Shown here piece by piece: positions 1 through 10,436 of a DNA stretch of 64,000 nucleotides. The position numbers and the translations under genes are program-made. This stretch comes from Ceratorhiza oryzae-sativae (Eukaryota > Basidiomycota > Agaricomycetes > Cantharellales > Ceratobasidiaceae). The stretch spans positions 1,922,001 through 1,986,000 of the forward strand of contig JARWMV010000233.1 in assembly GCA_030998015.1 (NCBI GenBank), written 5' to 3'. The notes beneath the pieces were generated by a model. It worked only from the letters and a program-made list of their open reading frames with translations. It made no database searches and was not told the origin of the DNA. Each line of letters opens with the position of its first letter. Position 1 is the stretch's first letter.

Positions 1-618
1 TGAGGCTGCCAATGGCAGTGTGCTCCTCAAGGCTACGGAGAGCGCACGAGAGCGATACAAGGATATCGACGAAGGTGGAGAGAAGAAAAAGGTCAAGGTC
101 AAGAAGGAAAACGACGAAAAGCCGCGAAAGCGCAAGCGCACCGGCGATGCGGATGTCAAAATGGAAAATGGAGACGACGCGATCGAGGAAGACGATGGTG
201 GCGAAAAGGGCGGCTTGTTCAAGCCTGGCTCGGACGGCGAGGAAGAAAAGGATGACGACGAAGAGCCTGCCGGGTCTGACGTCGAGGAAGATTCGGACGG
301 TGCATCCAAGAAGCGAAAGCGCTCGTCTCAGAAAAAGTCCAAGGACGAGGGATCCGACTCGACTGGCGGAGTGATGGTCGAGCTGAGCTCGAGCGTGAAC
401 TTGACGTTTTCGCTCAAGTACCTGGTCAACTTTTCCAAGTCGACCGCCTTGTCCAACCATGTTACGCTCAAGCTGAGCAATGACGTCCCTCTGCTGGTGC
501 GTAGTGTTTTTGCCATGCATCATTCGCATTCGCTAACTTTGTTCTGGGGCAGGTGCACTACAAGTTTGGCCAGGGCCACATCCAGTACTACCTCGCACCT
601 AAGATTGGAGACGAGTAA
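1..618 (+). CDS. PCNA sliding clamp, C-terminal part, with a large charged insertion
   Basis: This is the 3' end of a PCNA gene; the 5' part lies outside the window. The frame begins at base 2. Two exons are seen, to 496 and 553-618, with a 56-nt GT-AG intron. The last ~60 residues match the clamp's C-terminal domain: VNLTFSLKYL, then LSNDVPLL, then IQYYLAPKIGDE before the stop. PCNA forms the homotrimeric ring that tethers DNA polymerases and repair factors in the nucleus. Between the strand ending GSVLLK and the strand beginning VMVELSSS lie about 113 residues, where the family normally has a loop of a dozen or so. The inserted stretch is rich in Glu, Asp, Lys and Arg and has nuclear-localisation-like clusters (KKRKR, RKRKR). 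It stays in frame and has no obvious splice sites, so it appears to be translated. Confidence 0.9.
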
Positions 619-825
619 CCGCTTCTTGGCTGACCCATTTTATTTGCCCTTTTATCTTGCTTTATACTTGATTGATTTTTCGCGGGAGCGTAATAAAACA
701 CTGTATTTAGCCAATTGCAGTCGTCCTAAGCATCATTCGAATCATTGATAGGAAAGAAATTGGCTAACCCTGCTGATGAAAAGGGGGCCAAAGACAAATA
801 GTGCCAAGGATCAGACAAAAGCGAC

Positions 826-912
826 TGTCCCCACCGTGAATCGAACACGGGCTGCTTCGGGATAGCTTCGATGAACCACAACGAAGCGTCATAACCACTA
901 GACCATAGGAAC
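826..912 (-). tRNA. tRNA-His (GTG) with a 15-nt intron
   Basis: On the minus strand a full cloverleaf can be drawn. The acceptor is GTTCCTA/TGGGGAC (G-U pairs allowed), the T-arm is CCGTG-TTCGATT-CACGG and the D-loop contains AGTGGTT. The anticodon stem CTTCG/CGAAG closes only if 15 nt are removed after position 37, which gives the loop TTGTGGC with anticodon GTG. That loop is the same as in yeast tRNA-His as I remember it. The discriminator base is A. The mature body is about 72 nt. Confidence 0.9.
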
Positions 913-1489
913 TTGGGCCGAGGTCGAAACGCCACATTACTGAGCCGTCACCTCAACTCGCAGACGCTTGTATACAAATTCAATCTCTCATGTTCATTCA
1001 CGCCAAGTATCACCAGCACGATCGATTCAAAGAAATCCCAAGCCAAGCAAAAATTGATCAAAAAATAGCAGAGATATGCGATATACGTATACGTATAAAA
1101 AATCAACCGCCAAGGAAACCTCAAAATGAATATGAACCACCAACAAGGGCGAATAAACACACCAGCCGGGGTGAACGATAAATGTAAAAGAAAACTCGGC
1201 ATCGAAGGGCGTCAAGAAGTTGAAAAGAGGCGGAGGTGGAGTAGGCGACTTGGGCGCGTAGAAGTGAAGAAAGAGGAGACCGCGAGGCGAGGACGAACTA
1301 CAGTAAGGAACGGAATGGGGCATTGCGCCACGGGTATGAAGATAAATGAGTAGAAGACCACACACCGCGCCAACGGAGATACAACACAGCTGTCCGCACA
1401 AGCAAAAATAGAGCCGAAGAAAGAGAGGACTGGGAAGAGATCATGTACTTTAAGCAGCCTTGCCAACGGTGTGGTCACCGCCCGTCTCG
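913..1489. other. Intergenic, no gene seen
   Basis: Contains a purine-rich stretch and an AT-rich tract with alternating TATACGTATACG near 1080-1100. The short open frames here have no family signature. It separates tRNA-His from the 3' end of the membrane-protein gene, so part is probably 3' UTR. Confidence 0.4.
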
Positions 1490-3115
1490 CTATGCTGAGA
1501 TCTCGCTGTTCATGCTCTTTCGGAACGGATTTCGATCCTCGGTAGCCGTGGATGGGCTTAGATTGCCAGAGTTGGACGGTGCGTAGAGGGTGCGCATGCC
1601 TTGTTGAGATCCGGCTGGGCTCGGGCCAGTGGTGCGGGCTTGGGCGTAAGCTCGCATCATGGCATCGGGGGAAGAGCTGTGTGGAAGCATAGGCATGGCT
1701 CCGATGGGAGACATGGCAGAGTGAGCGGCAGGTGGGGGAGGCTCGACCGAGATGCCAGGAGCATCGTAGGCATCAGCCATGCTCTCAGGACGCAGGATGT
1801 AGTCTTCTCCAGATGCGCTCTGACCGGAACGGAGGTCTAGCAGAAATCAATATGAGTAGAGCAACCACAGGGAGATCAATAGAACTCACGGGTCGCAGCC
1901 GGCATCTTCAGAATATCATCCCTCAACTCTCCATCTACGCTCGGGCGACTGTGCTCATGCCCTTGCGCAACCTTGGCTCGAATGTCATCCGCGCTCAACG
2001 AAAATGGCCCGTTTGTCTGGGTTGGGCTCATCTCCATATCATCCCCTACGATCGTCGCCCGGTGGAAGGCACGAGTAGGAGTCGTGTGCGAATGTGAGGG
2101 GCGCAACGAATCGCCAAGCGAAGGACGCGAGTCGGCAGCAAAGCTCACACGGCTGATACGATCCGAGGCGTTAAACGAAGACAGCGCGCGGGGCCGGACT
2201 TGACCCATTTCGGGGCCAGATCCTATCGATGAAGGGTGGACACTCGTTCCATGGCGAGCACCGATCCCAGCCTGACCGCTCTCGGTGGCAAACGTCGAGG
2301 AAGGACGTCCACCGCTGCCACCCATGTTCTGAACGAACCAGCTCGAGGCACGAGTGTTGCGGCTTCCACCATTCGACGGGCGGCTGTGGCTGACCCAGTC
2401 CTTGGAAACAACAGACATGCGCTTGTCCATGGCCTGAGACCAGCGTTGACGCTTCTTCGCTTCTTTGGCCCGGCTGAACTTGACGTATACAGCCAGGGCA
2501 ACGCCAACAGCCAAGATCGGGAAGATGACCGCGGCGGCCAAGGCGCCCTTGCTGAGTCCTCCGCCGTTAAAGTTGTTGTTAACCGACTGGTAGACTTCGT
2601 CAGGAGTGCTGGTATCAATGGCAGCCGCGGCACCTCCAGTGGCCGTAGCAGCGGCAGCGGCATCATACTTGGCATCCCAAGTCGGCCCGGCGGGGAGATT
2701 AGACAAGAAAAGAGGGGTTCCGCTCTCAACAAACGAGAGTTGGAGGGTGACGTCGGTCGACGAGTTCCACCACTTGGGCTTGAGCACATCGGTGTACGAC
2801 CCAGCCGCAAAGTTGACCTTTTGCCAGACGTGGATTGCACTGGACGCAGTAGTGTTGGGCGCCGAGAGGTAAATATCGATAGCGGACGGGGCGGACGAGA
2901 CACATGAGGGGTCCCAAGTCATCTTGAATGCCTGGAGCGAGTCGACGGACGCGCCGGATGTGGGTCCAGTATAGAGTGTACAGTCTATCCAATGAATTAG
3001 CTTGAGGAAAAAATCGGAAAGGGGGCAGCGCACCTCGCTCAGCGACAATGCGCTTGTGCATCTTGTGCTGGGGCGCAATGGCATGACCCAGACGAATGTC
3101 GTCAAACTTGACCAT
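1490..3115 (-). CDS. Single-pass membrane protein with a Ser-rich cytoplasmic tail (hypothetical)
   Basis: Three exons (3115-3034, 2984-1890, 1836-1490) give 507 residues in phase. After a short N-terminus (MVKFDDIRLG) the body has an extracellular-looking part with paired aromatics (PKWWN) and several NST/NTT sequons. A Gly/Ala-rich stretch leads to one membrane segment (ALAAAVIFPILAVGVALAVY, near residue 220), followed by a basic stop-transfer and about 250 residues of low-complexity Ser/Pro/Arg tail. The ATG follows a CT-rich leader, typical of fungal starts. No classical signal peptide precedes the luminal domain, so either the start is wrong or it is inserted as a type III protein. It resembles uncharacterised basidiomycete surface proteins; a sensor or scaffold role is only inference. 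Confidence 0.7.
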
Positions 3116-3436
3116 GTTGATTTGGTTAAAAGAAAGAAAGGTCGTAAAGACTGGAAGTGATATAGTCCAAGCTCGGAAACTAGAGTCTCTTCAACGCCAG
3201 GCAGGCGAGATCGGGGGGGAAGGAAGCCAGGTGAGAAGCGACTGATGGTTGACGAACACAGAAACAAAACCTCCAAGCACACTAGGACCCCAGACTCTAT
3301 GACAACCGGCACCCTGAATCTTCATTTCGCACTAACCGCATACATCCAACAACACTCGACCCTGTCGATAATGATGTTCCTGAAAATGGCAATTTATACA
3401 TCACACGAAACTAGAATGGTTCAGTCGCTACATTAT
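3116..3436. other. Intergenic: upstream of the membrane-protein gene, downstream of the sugar transporter
   Basis: Both neighbours are on the minus strand. The stretch just upstream of 3115 is pyrimidine-rich on the coding strand, as is common before fungal start codons. No other element is seen. Confidence 0.4.
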
Positions 3437-5806
3437 TCATGGCTTGGCATGCGGCATCAAATCCTTGCTCGAATTTACAGGCTCGAGTGTAGTCGAAGAG
3501 TTGTCGTGAGGGACATGGCTCTCTCGAGTGTGTACTCGATGCACAATTTCTGGATGCTCAGCTTGCATCCTTGCGAATGCCTTTGCGTACGGCATGCTCG
3601 TTAGTAACCACCTAGGAAAATATTCCATCTCCCTGAAACAACACACCTTCTCGGCCTCCCAGGCAAATATACTATCCGCGCTAAATAGCAGATCCATCTC
3701 CTCCAACGTGCGTTGGTTCGTCTCGGGATAGAATGCCCAGACAAATGGAATACTGAGCACGTTGCATGCGCCAAAGACATATAGCGTTTTCTCATTGATC
3801 GCTCCGAACATGACGGGCGTCAGAAGTGTGAGCCACCCGTTTCCAATTGACCAACCAACAACGCCTGAGGAAGTTTATAATAATAAAAAAGTCTATTTTG
3901 AAGAAGCAATGCGGACGACGTACCCCACGAGTTTCCACGAGCGCGACATTCGAGTGGGAAGATCTCAGTAGGATACAACCAAGGGACAGTAAGCCACGTT
4001 GCGCCGAATACAACTATGGAAAATAATGATCAATACAGCTTGAATGGAATGGATGCCGTCTTACAAGTATATAAAAATACGAAGAACGCTGCTGCCGCAC
4101 CATACTGCGATTGTTTACTCGTCCCAGCAGCATCGAAGGTGAGACGCGAAAATCCTCCAGCGAGGAACATTGCGATTCCTTGTCCAACGCTCCTATTCTC
4201 CAATAAATTAGAACAGTTCACACACGTCAAGTGATGACGTACCCCCAATACAAAGTCCAGCGTCGTCCAATCCTATCCAAAGTATAAACCGCGACCAGAG
4301 TGGAGAGCATATATGTGATGTTATTCACCCCAGCAAGTAAGTTTGACTTGTTCTGGTCATATCCCGCACCTATCCTCACGTAAGGGGAATCCGCTGACTG
4401 AACTTGACAAATACATACCGGAAAAGATGCGAGGCGCATATACCGTCACCGCAGCAATTCCAACCCTACCCGAACCCTCAAAACCCATTTTATCAATCCT
4501 TGAAATCAGCTCACCACTCCTGCACAATCTGCAGCCAAATGACCAGCTGAACCCGCCTCGCCACATGCGCACCTTTCCGACCACGGCCAAGGAGCATACC
4601 AAGGTATGAATTCCCCACGCCCGTTCCGACCTGTTTCCCGCTCTCGTCTTCGAGGACTCCATTTTTCTCCAGCTGTACGACAGCTTCGATCTCGTCTGCC
4701 TCTTGTCGTGCCGCGTCAGGGTCGGAACGGAGTCGGAGAAGGATATATTCGGCGTCGGTTCTGCGACCCATTTTGATCAGCCAGCGGGGGGACTCAGGCA
4801 TGAGGTTGACCGCTAGCGCAAGGACGATGAGGGGGATTATTTGGAACGCAATCCTGCGATATCTCCTGTTAGTGTGTAAAAGGATAGTGGAATATGTATC
4901 GCTTACGGGAACCTCCACCGGAACTGTGTCCTTCCACCATCGATAAAAGAAAGCCCATACTCCAACCAATACGCAACAACTACCCCGAAAATGTTCAGCG
5001 TAAACTCCTGAGCGATAAACGCCCCGCGCGACGAAAAGTCTGAGATTTCAGCCGCCCAAACCTGAACCAGTCCGCAATTCATTTCGAATCTCCATCAAAA
5101 GGTTAGTTGGGAATAAATGACGTACGGGGACGATCGCGTTCAAATGACCCGTTCCAATCCCATTGATCAACCGCGCGCAAACCATCCAAGGGACGTTTTG
5201 AGCCGAGCATTGGAGTGCAGCGCCGAAGATGGACCAAGCGCAGCCCAGCACCACTGTCTTCACACGGCCGATAGAGTCTCCGATCTTGCCGCCGAGAAGG
5301 CAGCCAATCAGGGTTCCTATATGCCAGACGTCGGTGGGACGACCCAGTGGACAAGAACAGGGATTTGGCTTACCGAGGTAGTAGATGGCGACAATTCCGC
5401 CTTGTTTGGCCGAGTTCGTGACGACAGGTGTTCCGTCTGGCTCTACATAGCCGTATTTCATTGTATTAATGCTAAAATGGTGAGGTATTAAACGGAATGA
5501 TGAGACGATCACACAAAGGCTTACTAGTCTTCGCTATTATTCACGCCCGACATCATGCTATGTAAAACGCGCCTCAGGAGGAATCCCCATATGCCCAGAG
5601 CGGAGGAACCTACCCCTGATCATACCCGAAAAAGAAAATAGAAATGCAGCACACAGCATTAAAAGCCGTTCTACACATCAAAACAAGCTAATTAATCAAA
5701 CGCACCCTCGATCAACCGGCGTTTCAGGAAACACTCACAAAAGTTTCTTCCCCTCCAACCTATTCGTGACTGAAAATCGCTTGTGTGCGAGCTTGGAGGT
5801 CTCCAT
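3437..5806 (-). CDS. MFS sugar:H+ symporter (sugar porter family)
   Basis: Thirteen exons join in phase to 564 residues: 5806-5739, 5670-5614, 5557-5525, 5471-5374, 5316-5126, 5061-4907, 4853-4515, 4465-4419, 4369-4243, 4192-4065, 4013-3924, 3864-3647 and 3580-3437. Sugar-porter signatures appear in order: FFGYDQGMMSGVN in TM1, GGKIGDSIGR in the loop after TM2, RLINGIGTG in TM4, PESPRWL before the central loop, DRIGRR, YPTEIFP and PETNQRTLEEMD after TM12. This places it among fungal plasma-membrane symporters importing mono- or oligosaccharides; the substrate cannot be read from sequence. Length and architecture are normal for the family. A 19-bp palindrome sits about 30 nt upstream of the ATG. 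A transporter here fits the wall-degrading enzymes elsewhere in the window, though it is not adjacent to them. Confidence 0.93.
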
Positions 5807-5835
5807 AGCTGAAAACGGGGAGCCAAGTCAACCCA

Positions 5836-5854
5836 GCCGGTCAAACGGACCGGC
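5836..5854. promoter_or_regulatory. Perfect 7-bp inverted repeat upstream of the sugar transporter (candidate zinc-cluster site)
   Basis: GCCGGTC-AAACG-GACCGGC lies 30-48 nt upstream of the transporter ATG, just downstream of a TATAAG-like sequence on the same strand. Inverted CGG/CCG half-sites are the usual targets of fungal Zn2Cys6 regulators. The palindrome is directly visible; its regulatory role is inference. Confidence 0.4.
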
Positions 5855-6155
5855 ACACTTATAGGATATCGGTTCTCAACATTTCAAGTCCTCCCTGGCT
5901 CGCCTTGCCGAACGGAATGGTTCAAGCGACGGAGCTGTGCCCATGAAAAGTGAGAAGCGAGGATAAGGTAGAGGGTGATGTCACTGCCGTTACCATTTCT
6001 GGTCGGATATCCGGAGAGCGTGCCGGGCAATCCTTTAAATTCAAAATGTACAAACCATCAACTCTGCACGCGTTTTCCCGCCCGTATGGATATAGGGTCA
6101 GCAATTGTGAATCAAATACATTGACGAGATATCCATGCGCACAACATCCAAAGCA

Positions 6156-7608
6156 CTATTGGCCCATCTGCCCGGCTACAATCCTCTCCCACAATAACTT
6201 TCTCCTATCTTGTTCACTCAGCCCCTTCAAAATATCCTCCGGAGATGGAGGAGGAGATGATGGTGGCGGAGGCGGAGAAGATGGAGGCGGAGGGGGTGGG
6301 GGAGCTTCAGTTGGTGGCGGGGGTGGAGTTGGGGCTGCTTCAAGCGAAGGAAGTCTTCGGGTGACTAGTGAGACCGGTAATCGGTCCGATTGAAAGTGGG
6401 TCGTTCGATAATACGCCCATCGTCTAGGTGGGAAGGGGAGCAAATCAGGCGTAAGGGGCAGGGGTGGTGAAGGTGGTGGGGGCCCCGGGGGTAGAGGTGG
6501 CGCTGGATCATCAGGGCGAGGAGGCTGGGGCGGAGGCGTGCCTGCAGGCGGCGGACGGTCGGAGGGAGGCGGAGAAGGGTAGAATGCTACAGGGGAAGTA
6601 GGTACAGCGATAATAATATTCAAGGGTGGAGTGGAGTCGAAATCAGTTAAATGCGAAGAATGAGAATGTGAATCTATCTTTGGTGCGCTGCGAGTCGTGT
6701 GGTCTTCGGGTGCATTCACGGTCGAGTGATCAGAGCCCTTTTGTTCGCCTGTGTTACTTGAGTCGAGTTCGACCTTCTCATCTGAGGGAAATCCGTCAAC
6801 TTGGGCCAGCGGGTGGTTGGCCGATACGATGTTGGTCGATTCCTCCTCGTTTTCGAATATATTCAGTGTAGGAAGTCTTTCCATATACTGATGCCAACTT
6901 TTGGCCTCGATTTGTTCCATGATTCGCTCCCGGGGATCTACCGAATTTGTCCAAGATTAAATCCAAATTCAGAAGGAGTGTGGAATAGATAGGCTCACCA
7001 GTGACCGAAACCCATCCTGGTGGATATCCCCACTCACACATATTAGCATACCAGGGTAGGTCCTCGTTTCTGCCATCATAAGGAACACGCAGCCTCAAGC
7101 CCTCTCTCAACAGTTCACCCTGAATATACCCGGGTTCGAACGTCTTCGCATACTGCACCCTCCGTTTCTTGCTTCCCTCAGCCTCATGAATCCTCGCACC
7201 CCTCCCGCTAGGTCCGCTTTTTGATCCGAAGTCCGCTCGGGCGATAGCAATATGTTGTGGGTTTCGCTTATACGGACATTCGGAGACAATGTGTTTTGTC
7301 GACATGCAATTGAAGCATCGCTTAGATCCTGCTTCAACGTATTCTTCGTCTGGATCATACGATGGCTCTTCGAAAATGCGGGAGTCTGACTCGGAGACAC
7401 CGATAGGATTGGAAGATAGAATATATTGAGTCGTTGCCACCGGCCAGGATGTCATAGGCGAAGTGTCAGAGAAAAACAGGCTTTCCGTAGCAGAGCATGG
7501 CTGAGAGGAGTCAATGACCTCTTTGAAAGCCGCATAAGTATAAGGGCTAGTGAGACACACAACGGGCAATTTGGACTCACTGGAATCGGAGCGCTCGCCA
7601 GACTCCAT
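6156..7608 (-). CDS. CCHC zinc-knuckle and PSP-domain protein (ZCCHC8/spliceosome-associated type)
   Basis: Two exons (7608-6999 and 6937-6156) give about 463 residues. A zinc knuckle CFNCMSTKHIVSECP lies near residue 100 and fits C-x2-C-x4-H-x4-C. Further on, a PSP-like module (PGYIQGELLREGLRL ... WYANMCEWGYPPGW) matches the proline-rich segment found in ZCCHC8 and splicing-associated proteins, which act in nuclear RNA processing or exosome targeting. The second exon is a long acidic/Ser linker, then an extremely proline-rich tract with many PPPPP runs, and a basic C-terminus. The chosen ATG lies inside the last exon of the glutaredoxin-like gene, read in another frame. A later start (ATG near 7456) is possible and would avoid the overlap. 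Confidence 0.75.
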
Positions 7609-8022
7609 GCTCAATCTTGTCCTCCTCGCCCCTTGACCCGGTTGGATTATTTCCTTCAGTTTCGTACCACTTGTCCAGATACGGCCGCACGATGTCCGCT
7701 CCCCAACGCCCTTTGGCAATCTCGACACCGTCCAGGTGCAGCGCAGGGATCCAGTAGACGTAACGTTTCTTCCAGCGTTCTTGTCCCGGGTCCTGGATGT
7801 TGACTGTCGTTAAGTCAAAGTTGCGCTGATGCAGAGTCAGTGGCACCTCATGTCGGTAGAGAGTTTGACATACCTCTTTTCGGAGGGTCGCGAGTTCGGC
7901 TTTGGCGACCTATGGGATAGATAAATTGAGATGGCCCTGCGTGTACTGCGAGCTAGGCCTACGTCACACAACGAACATTGAGGCCCAGAGAACAGAGTCA
8001 ATCGGGGAAGGCGAATAGGCAT
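7577..8022 (-). CDS. Glutaredoxin-like protein (DUF836 family)
   Basis: Three exons (8022-7963, 7909-7874, 7825-7577) give 114 residues. The N-terminus RLTLFSGPQCSLC carries the CxxC redox motif on a thioredoxin-like beta strand. Later blocks VNIQDPGQERWKKRY and YWIPALHLDG are typical of the small fungal glutaredoxin-like DUF836 proteins; the 'IPALHLDG' segment holds the cis-Pro position. A shorter splice choice for the second intron (27 nt) was rejected because the 48-nt version has a branch-like CTGAC and matches the family better. About 25 extra residues follow the fold. The end overlaps the start of the downstream CCHC gene on the same strand, so fusion or read-through transcripts are conceivable. 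Confidence 0.85.
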
Positions 8023-8118
8023 GGGGTGGTACAAGTCGGACGCACGAGCGAAAATCAATTGGCGACTCCTATTAAATCAAATTGTCGGCCAGGCTTGTGG
8101 TGGTCAGGAGCCAAAAAG

Positions 8119-8190
8119 CTCCGATACTGGGAATCGAACCCAGGGCTATCGCGTGAGAGGCGATAATGTTAGCCACTACACCATATCGGA
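8119..8190 (-). tRNA. tRNA-Glu (CTC)
   Basis: Minus-strand cloverleaf without an intron. The acceptor is TCCGATA/TATCGGA, the anticodon stem ATCGC/GCGAT with loop CTCTCAC (anticodon CTC), and the T-arm CTGGG-TTCGATT-CCCAG. The D-loop has GTAGTGGCTA. It is 72 nt long including discriminator G. Confidence 0.93.
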
Positions 8191-8387
8191 TTCAACGTGT
8201 CGTGGGCCGCGTGATCCCCGAGTCATAACACTGCCACACAATGATTCAGACCAAATTTGATTTCGCAGATCCCTCAAATTCTGCTCGCCGCCAATGCCTT
8301 GTCGTCCACCTTGAGCTTTGAATTTTGTAATCCGAAAATTGGAGTGAAGCAAATATTGTATCATACGTATTTATTATTGCTATAACT

Positions 8388-10436
8388 ATGGTCAATATCT
8401 CTTATTTACGTTAAAGGGGCTTATCTGACCGTGGCTTGTTTCCAGGCTAAGTTATGCCCCGAGTGTGGTGGAGGAGTTATCGAATATAACGAGGCTGCCG
8501 GAAATGGATTTTGTAACCAGTGTGGGACGCTTGTCGAGGAGAACAGGATCGTCGCGGAAGTGACATTTGGAGAGAGCGCGTCAGGGGCTGCAGTCGCGCA
8601 TGGCTCATTTGTAGCCCTCGGTCAGAGTAAGGGATGTATTTTTGCTCGAAATGACTGGGTATTAAATATTTATGTAGCTCGTGCGCATACTGGTGGAGCT
8701 TTCGGCCACGGCTCCTCTGAGCCCGGCGAACAATCTGCTTCACACGGGCGTATGCTCATTCGGCAACAATCCTCGGCCTTGCACCTTTCCGAGCATATTG
8801 CAGAAAGGGCACAGCGATACTATAACCTTGCCATCTCGCACCGTTTCATTAAAGGTCGCAAGTCCGAATATGTTGCCGCCGTCTGCCTGTACATCGCCTG
8901 TCGTACCTCCGGCACACGACACATGCTAATCGACTTTTCCGACCTCTTGCGTGTATGTTTATTTTCCTACTCGAAAATTTAAGTAGACTATTCAAGCCTT
9001 GTTTTACGTACAGGTCAATGTCTTTGTCTTGGGCGCCTACTACCTCAAACTTGTCCGCGAGCTCAACATTTCCTTACCTCTCATCGACCCTGCCCATCTC
9101 ATCGCTCGTTTCGCCGCCCTTCTCGAGTTTGGTGAAGAGACAAACAAAGTCGTTATTGATGCTACCCGGCTCGTTTCTCGCTTCTCTCGTGACTGGATGA
9201 CACTCGGCCGACGCCCCGCCGGAATATGCGGTGCCTGTCTCCTCCTTGCAGCTCGAATGAATCATTTCCGGCGCAGCATACAGGAGATTGTACAAGTCGT
9301 TAAGATCGGAGACGAGACGGTCAAGAAACGGTTAGAAGAGTTCAAGGCGACTCCGAGTGCTGCGTTGACGATGCACGACTTTCGAAACGTGATGCTCGAA
9401 GAGGCCGCGGATCCGCCAGCGTTTACGAGAGGGCTCGAGAAGCTGAAGGAACAGGCGGAGGGTAAGCGCAAAGGAAAGCGCAAGAGGACGCAGGAAGAGG
9501 AAGAGGAAGAGGCACAGGAGCTCGAGGAGAGGGAGGCGACGCCCGCACGACAACCGGTTGATATGACTCAGGGAATTGTATCACTTGGGCTGGACGATCA
9601 GCCCGCTGAACCATCACACAACCATTGTTCTACCCTTCGGACGATGAAGAACAGGATGCATTTGACGAGATTGTTGGTTCCCACCAACCGGATGCACCCG
9701 CAGCAGAAAAGGATCATGCGGAACGCAGCTTAGAGGACGAGGAGATCGCCGCCGAAGTTACTGAATTTCTGAACGACCCGAACAGCTCTAAACTTGCTGC
9801 TGCCATTCAGGATGCCGAAGAGCAACAGCGGGCTGCTCGGACGGAAGTAGTGGATGAACTGGAAGGACTGGACGAGGAAGAGCTCGATGGGTTTCTGCTC
9901 ACTGCTGAGGAGGTGGAAAAAAAGACTCGAATGTGGGTCGAGTTCAACCGGGACTATCTGGAAAAGATCGCTCGTGAGTTCAGTTCATTAATATGGCTTA
10001 CTAAGTGGGCGACTGATTGCGATGCTTTTTAGTCAAGGGGCTTGAAGCCGAGGAAGGAAATGAGACTAAGCGCCAGAAAAGTCGCAAGGTTCGAATCTTG
10101 CGTGGTTCCCTATTTTATTTCGACATTTCCTCACATCTTTCCTTCGCGTAGCCGCGGAAACGCCAAAAGGCACGGGATTCGACTACTGCAAACGCCGAGA
10201 CACCGGCCCAGAGCGCTCGTGCCCTGATGCAGCGTAAGAAGACATTTTCGAGGCGCATCAACTATGCAGCTGTGGAAAAGCTGTTTGAAGAGCCTGTGAA
10301 GTCGAACGGAAAGGGAAAAGGAAAGGAAGTCGCAGTTAATGAGGCTGATGAGGAGGTGGACGATGAAAAGTATGACGATGAGGGTGAAGTCGGTGGGATG
10401 GAATACTATGACGATGGTTATCAAGAAGAAGTTTGA
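8388..10436 (+). CDS. BRF1: TFIIIB subunit Brf1 (TFIIB-related factor)
   Basis: Seven exons are proposed: 8388-8390, 8446-8626, 8678-8952, 9014-9577, 9655-9973, 10033-10088 and 10152-10436, totalling 560 residues. A zinc ribbon (CPECGGG ... CNQCGTL) opens the protein. Two cyclin-like repeats follow; YVAAVCLYIACR and RRPAGICGACLLLAARM are typical of TFIIB/Brf1. The C-terminal part has acidic stretches and the Brf1 homology block with SRRINYAAVEKLFE. Brf1 recruits TBP and RNA polymerase III to tRNA and 5S genes. The first exon is uncertain: the only nearby ATG is followed by a weak donor (GTCAAT), and splicing would leave just Met. The frame change at 9578-9654 is explained here by a 77-nt intron; a sequencing indel is the alternative. 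Confidence 0.9.

Noticed and set aside
4499..4514. 16-nt intron in the sugar transporter
   Set aside because: An alternative acceptor gives a 49-nt intron and the expected EWVGIAAVTVYAP sequence.
7847..7873. 27-nt intron in the glutaredoxin-like gene
   Set aside because: Too short for this genome; a 48-nt intron using a later acceptor has a branch-like motif and fits the family better.
10080..10110. GGTTCGAATC sequence resembling a tRNA B-box
   Set aside because: It lies at the start of a BRF1 intron and has no other tRNA feature.
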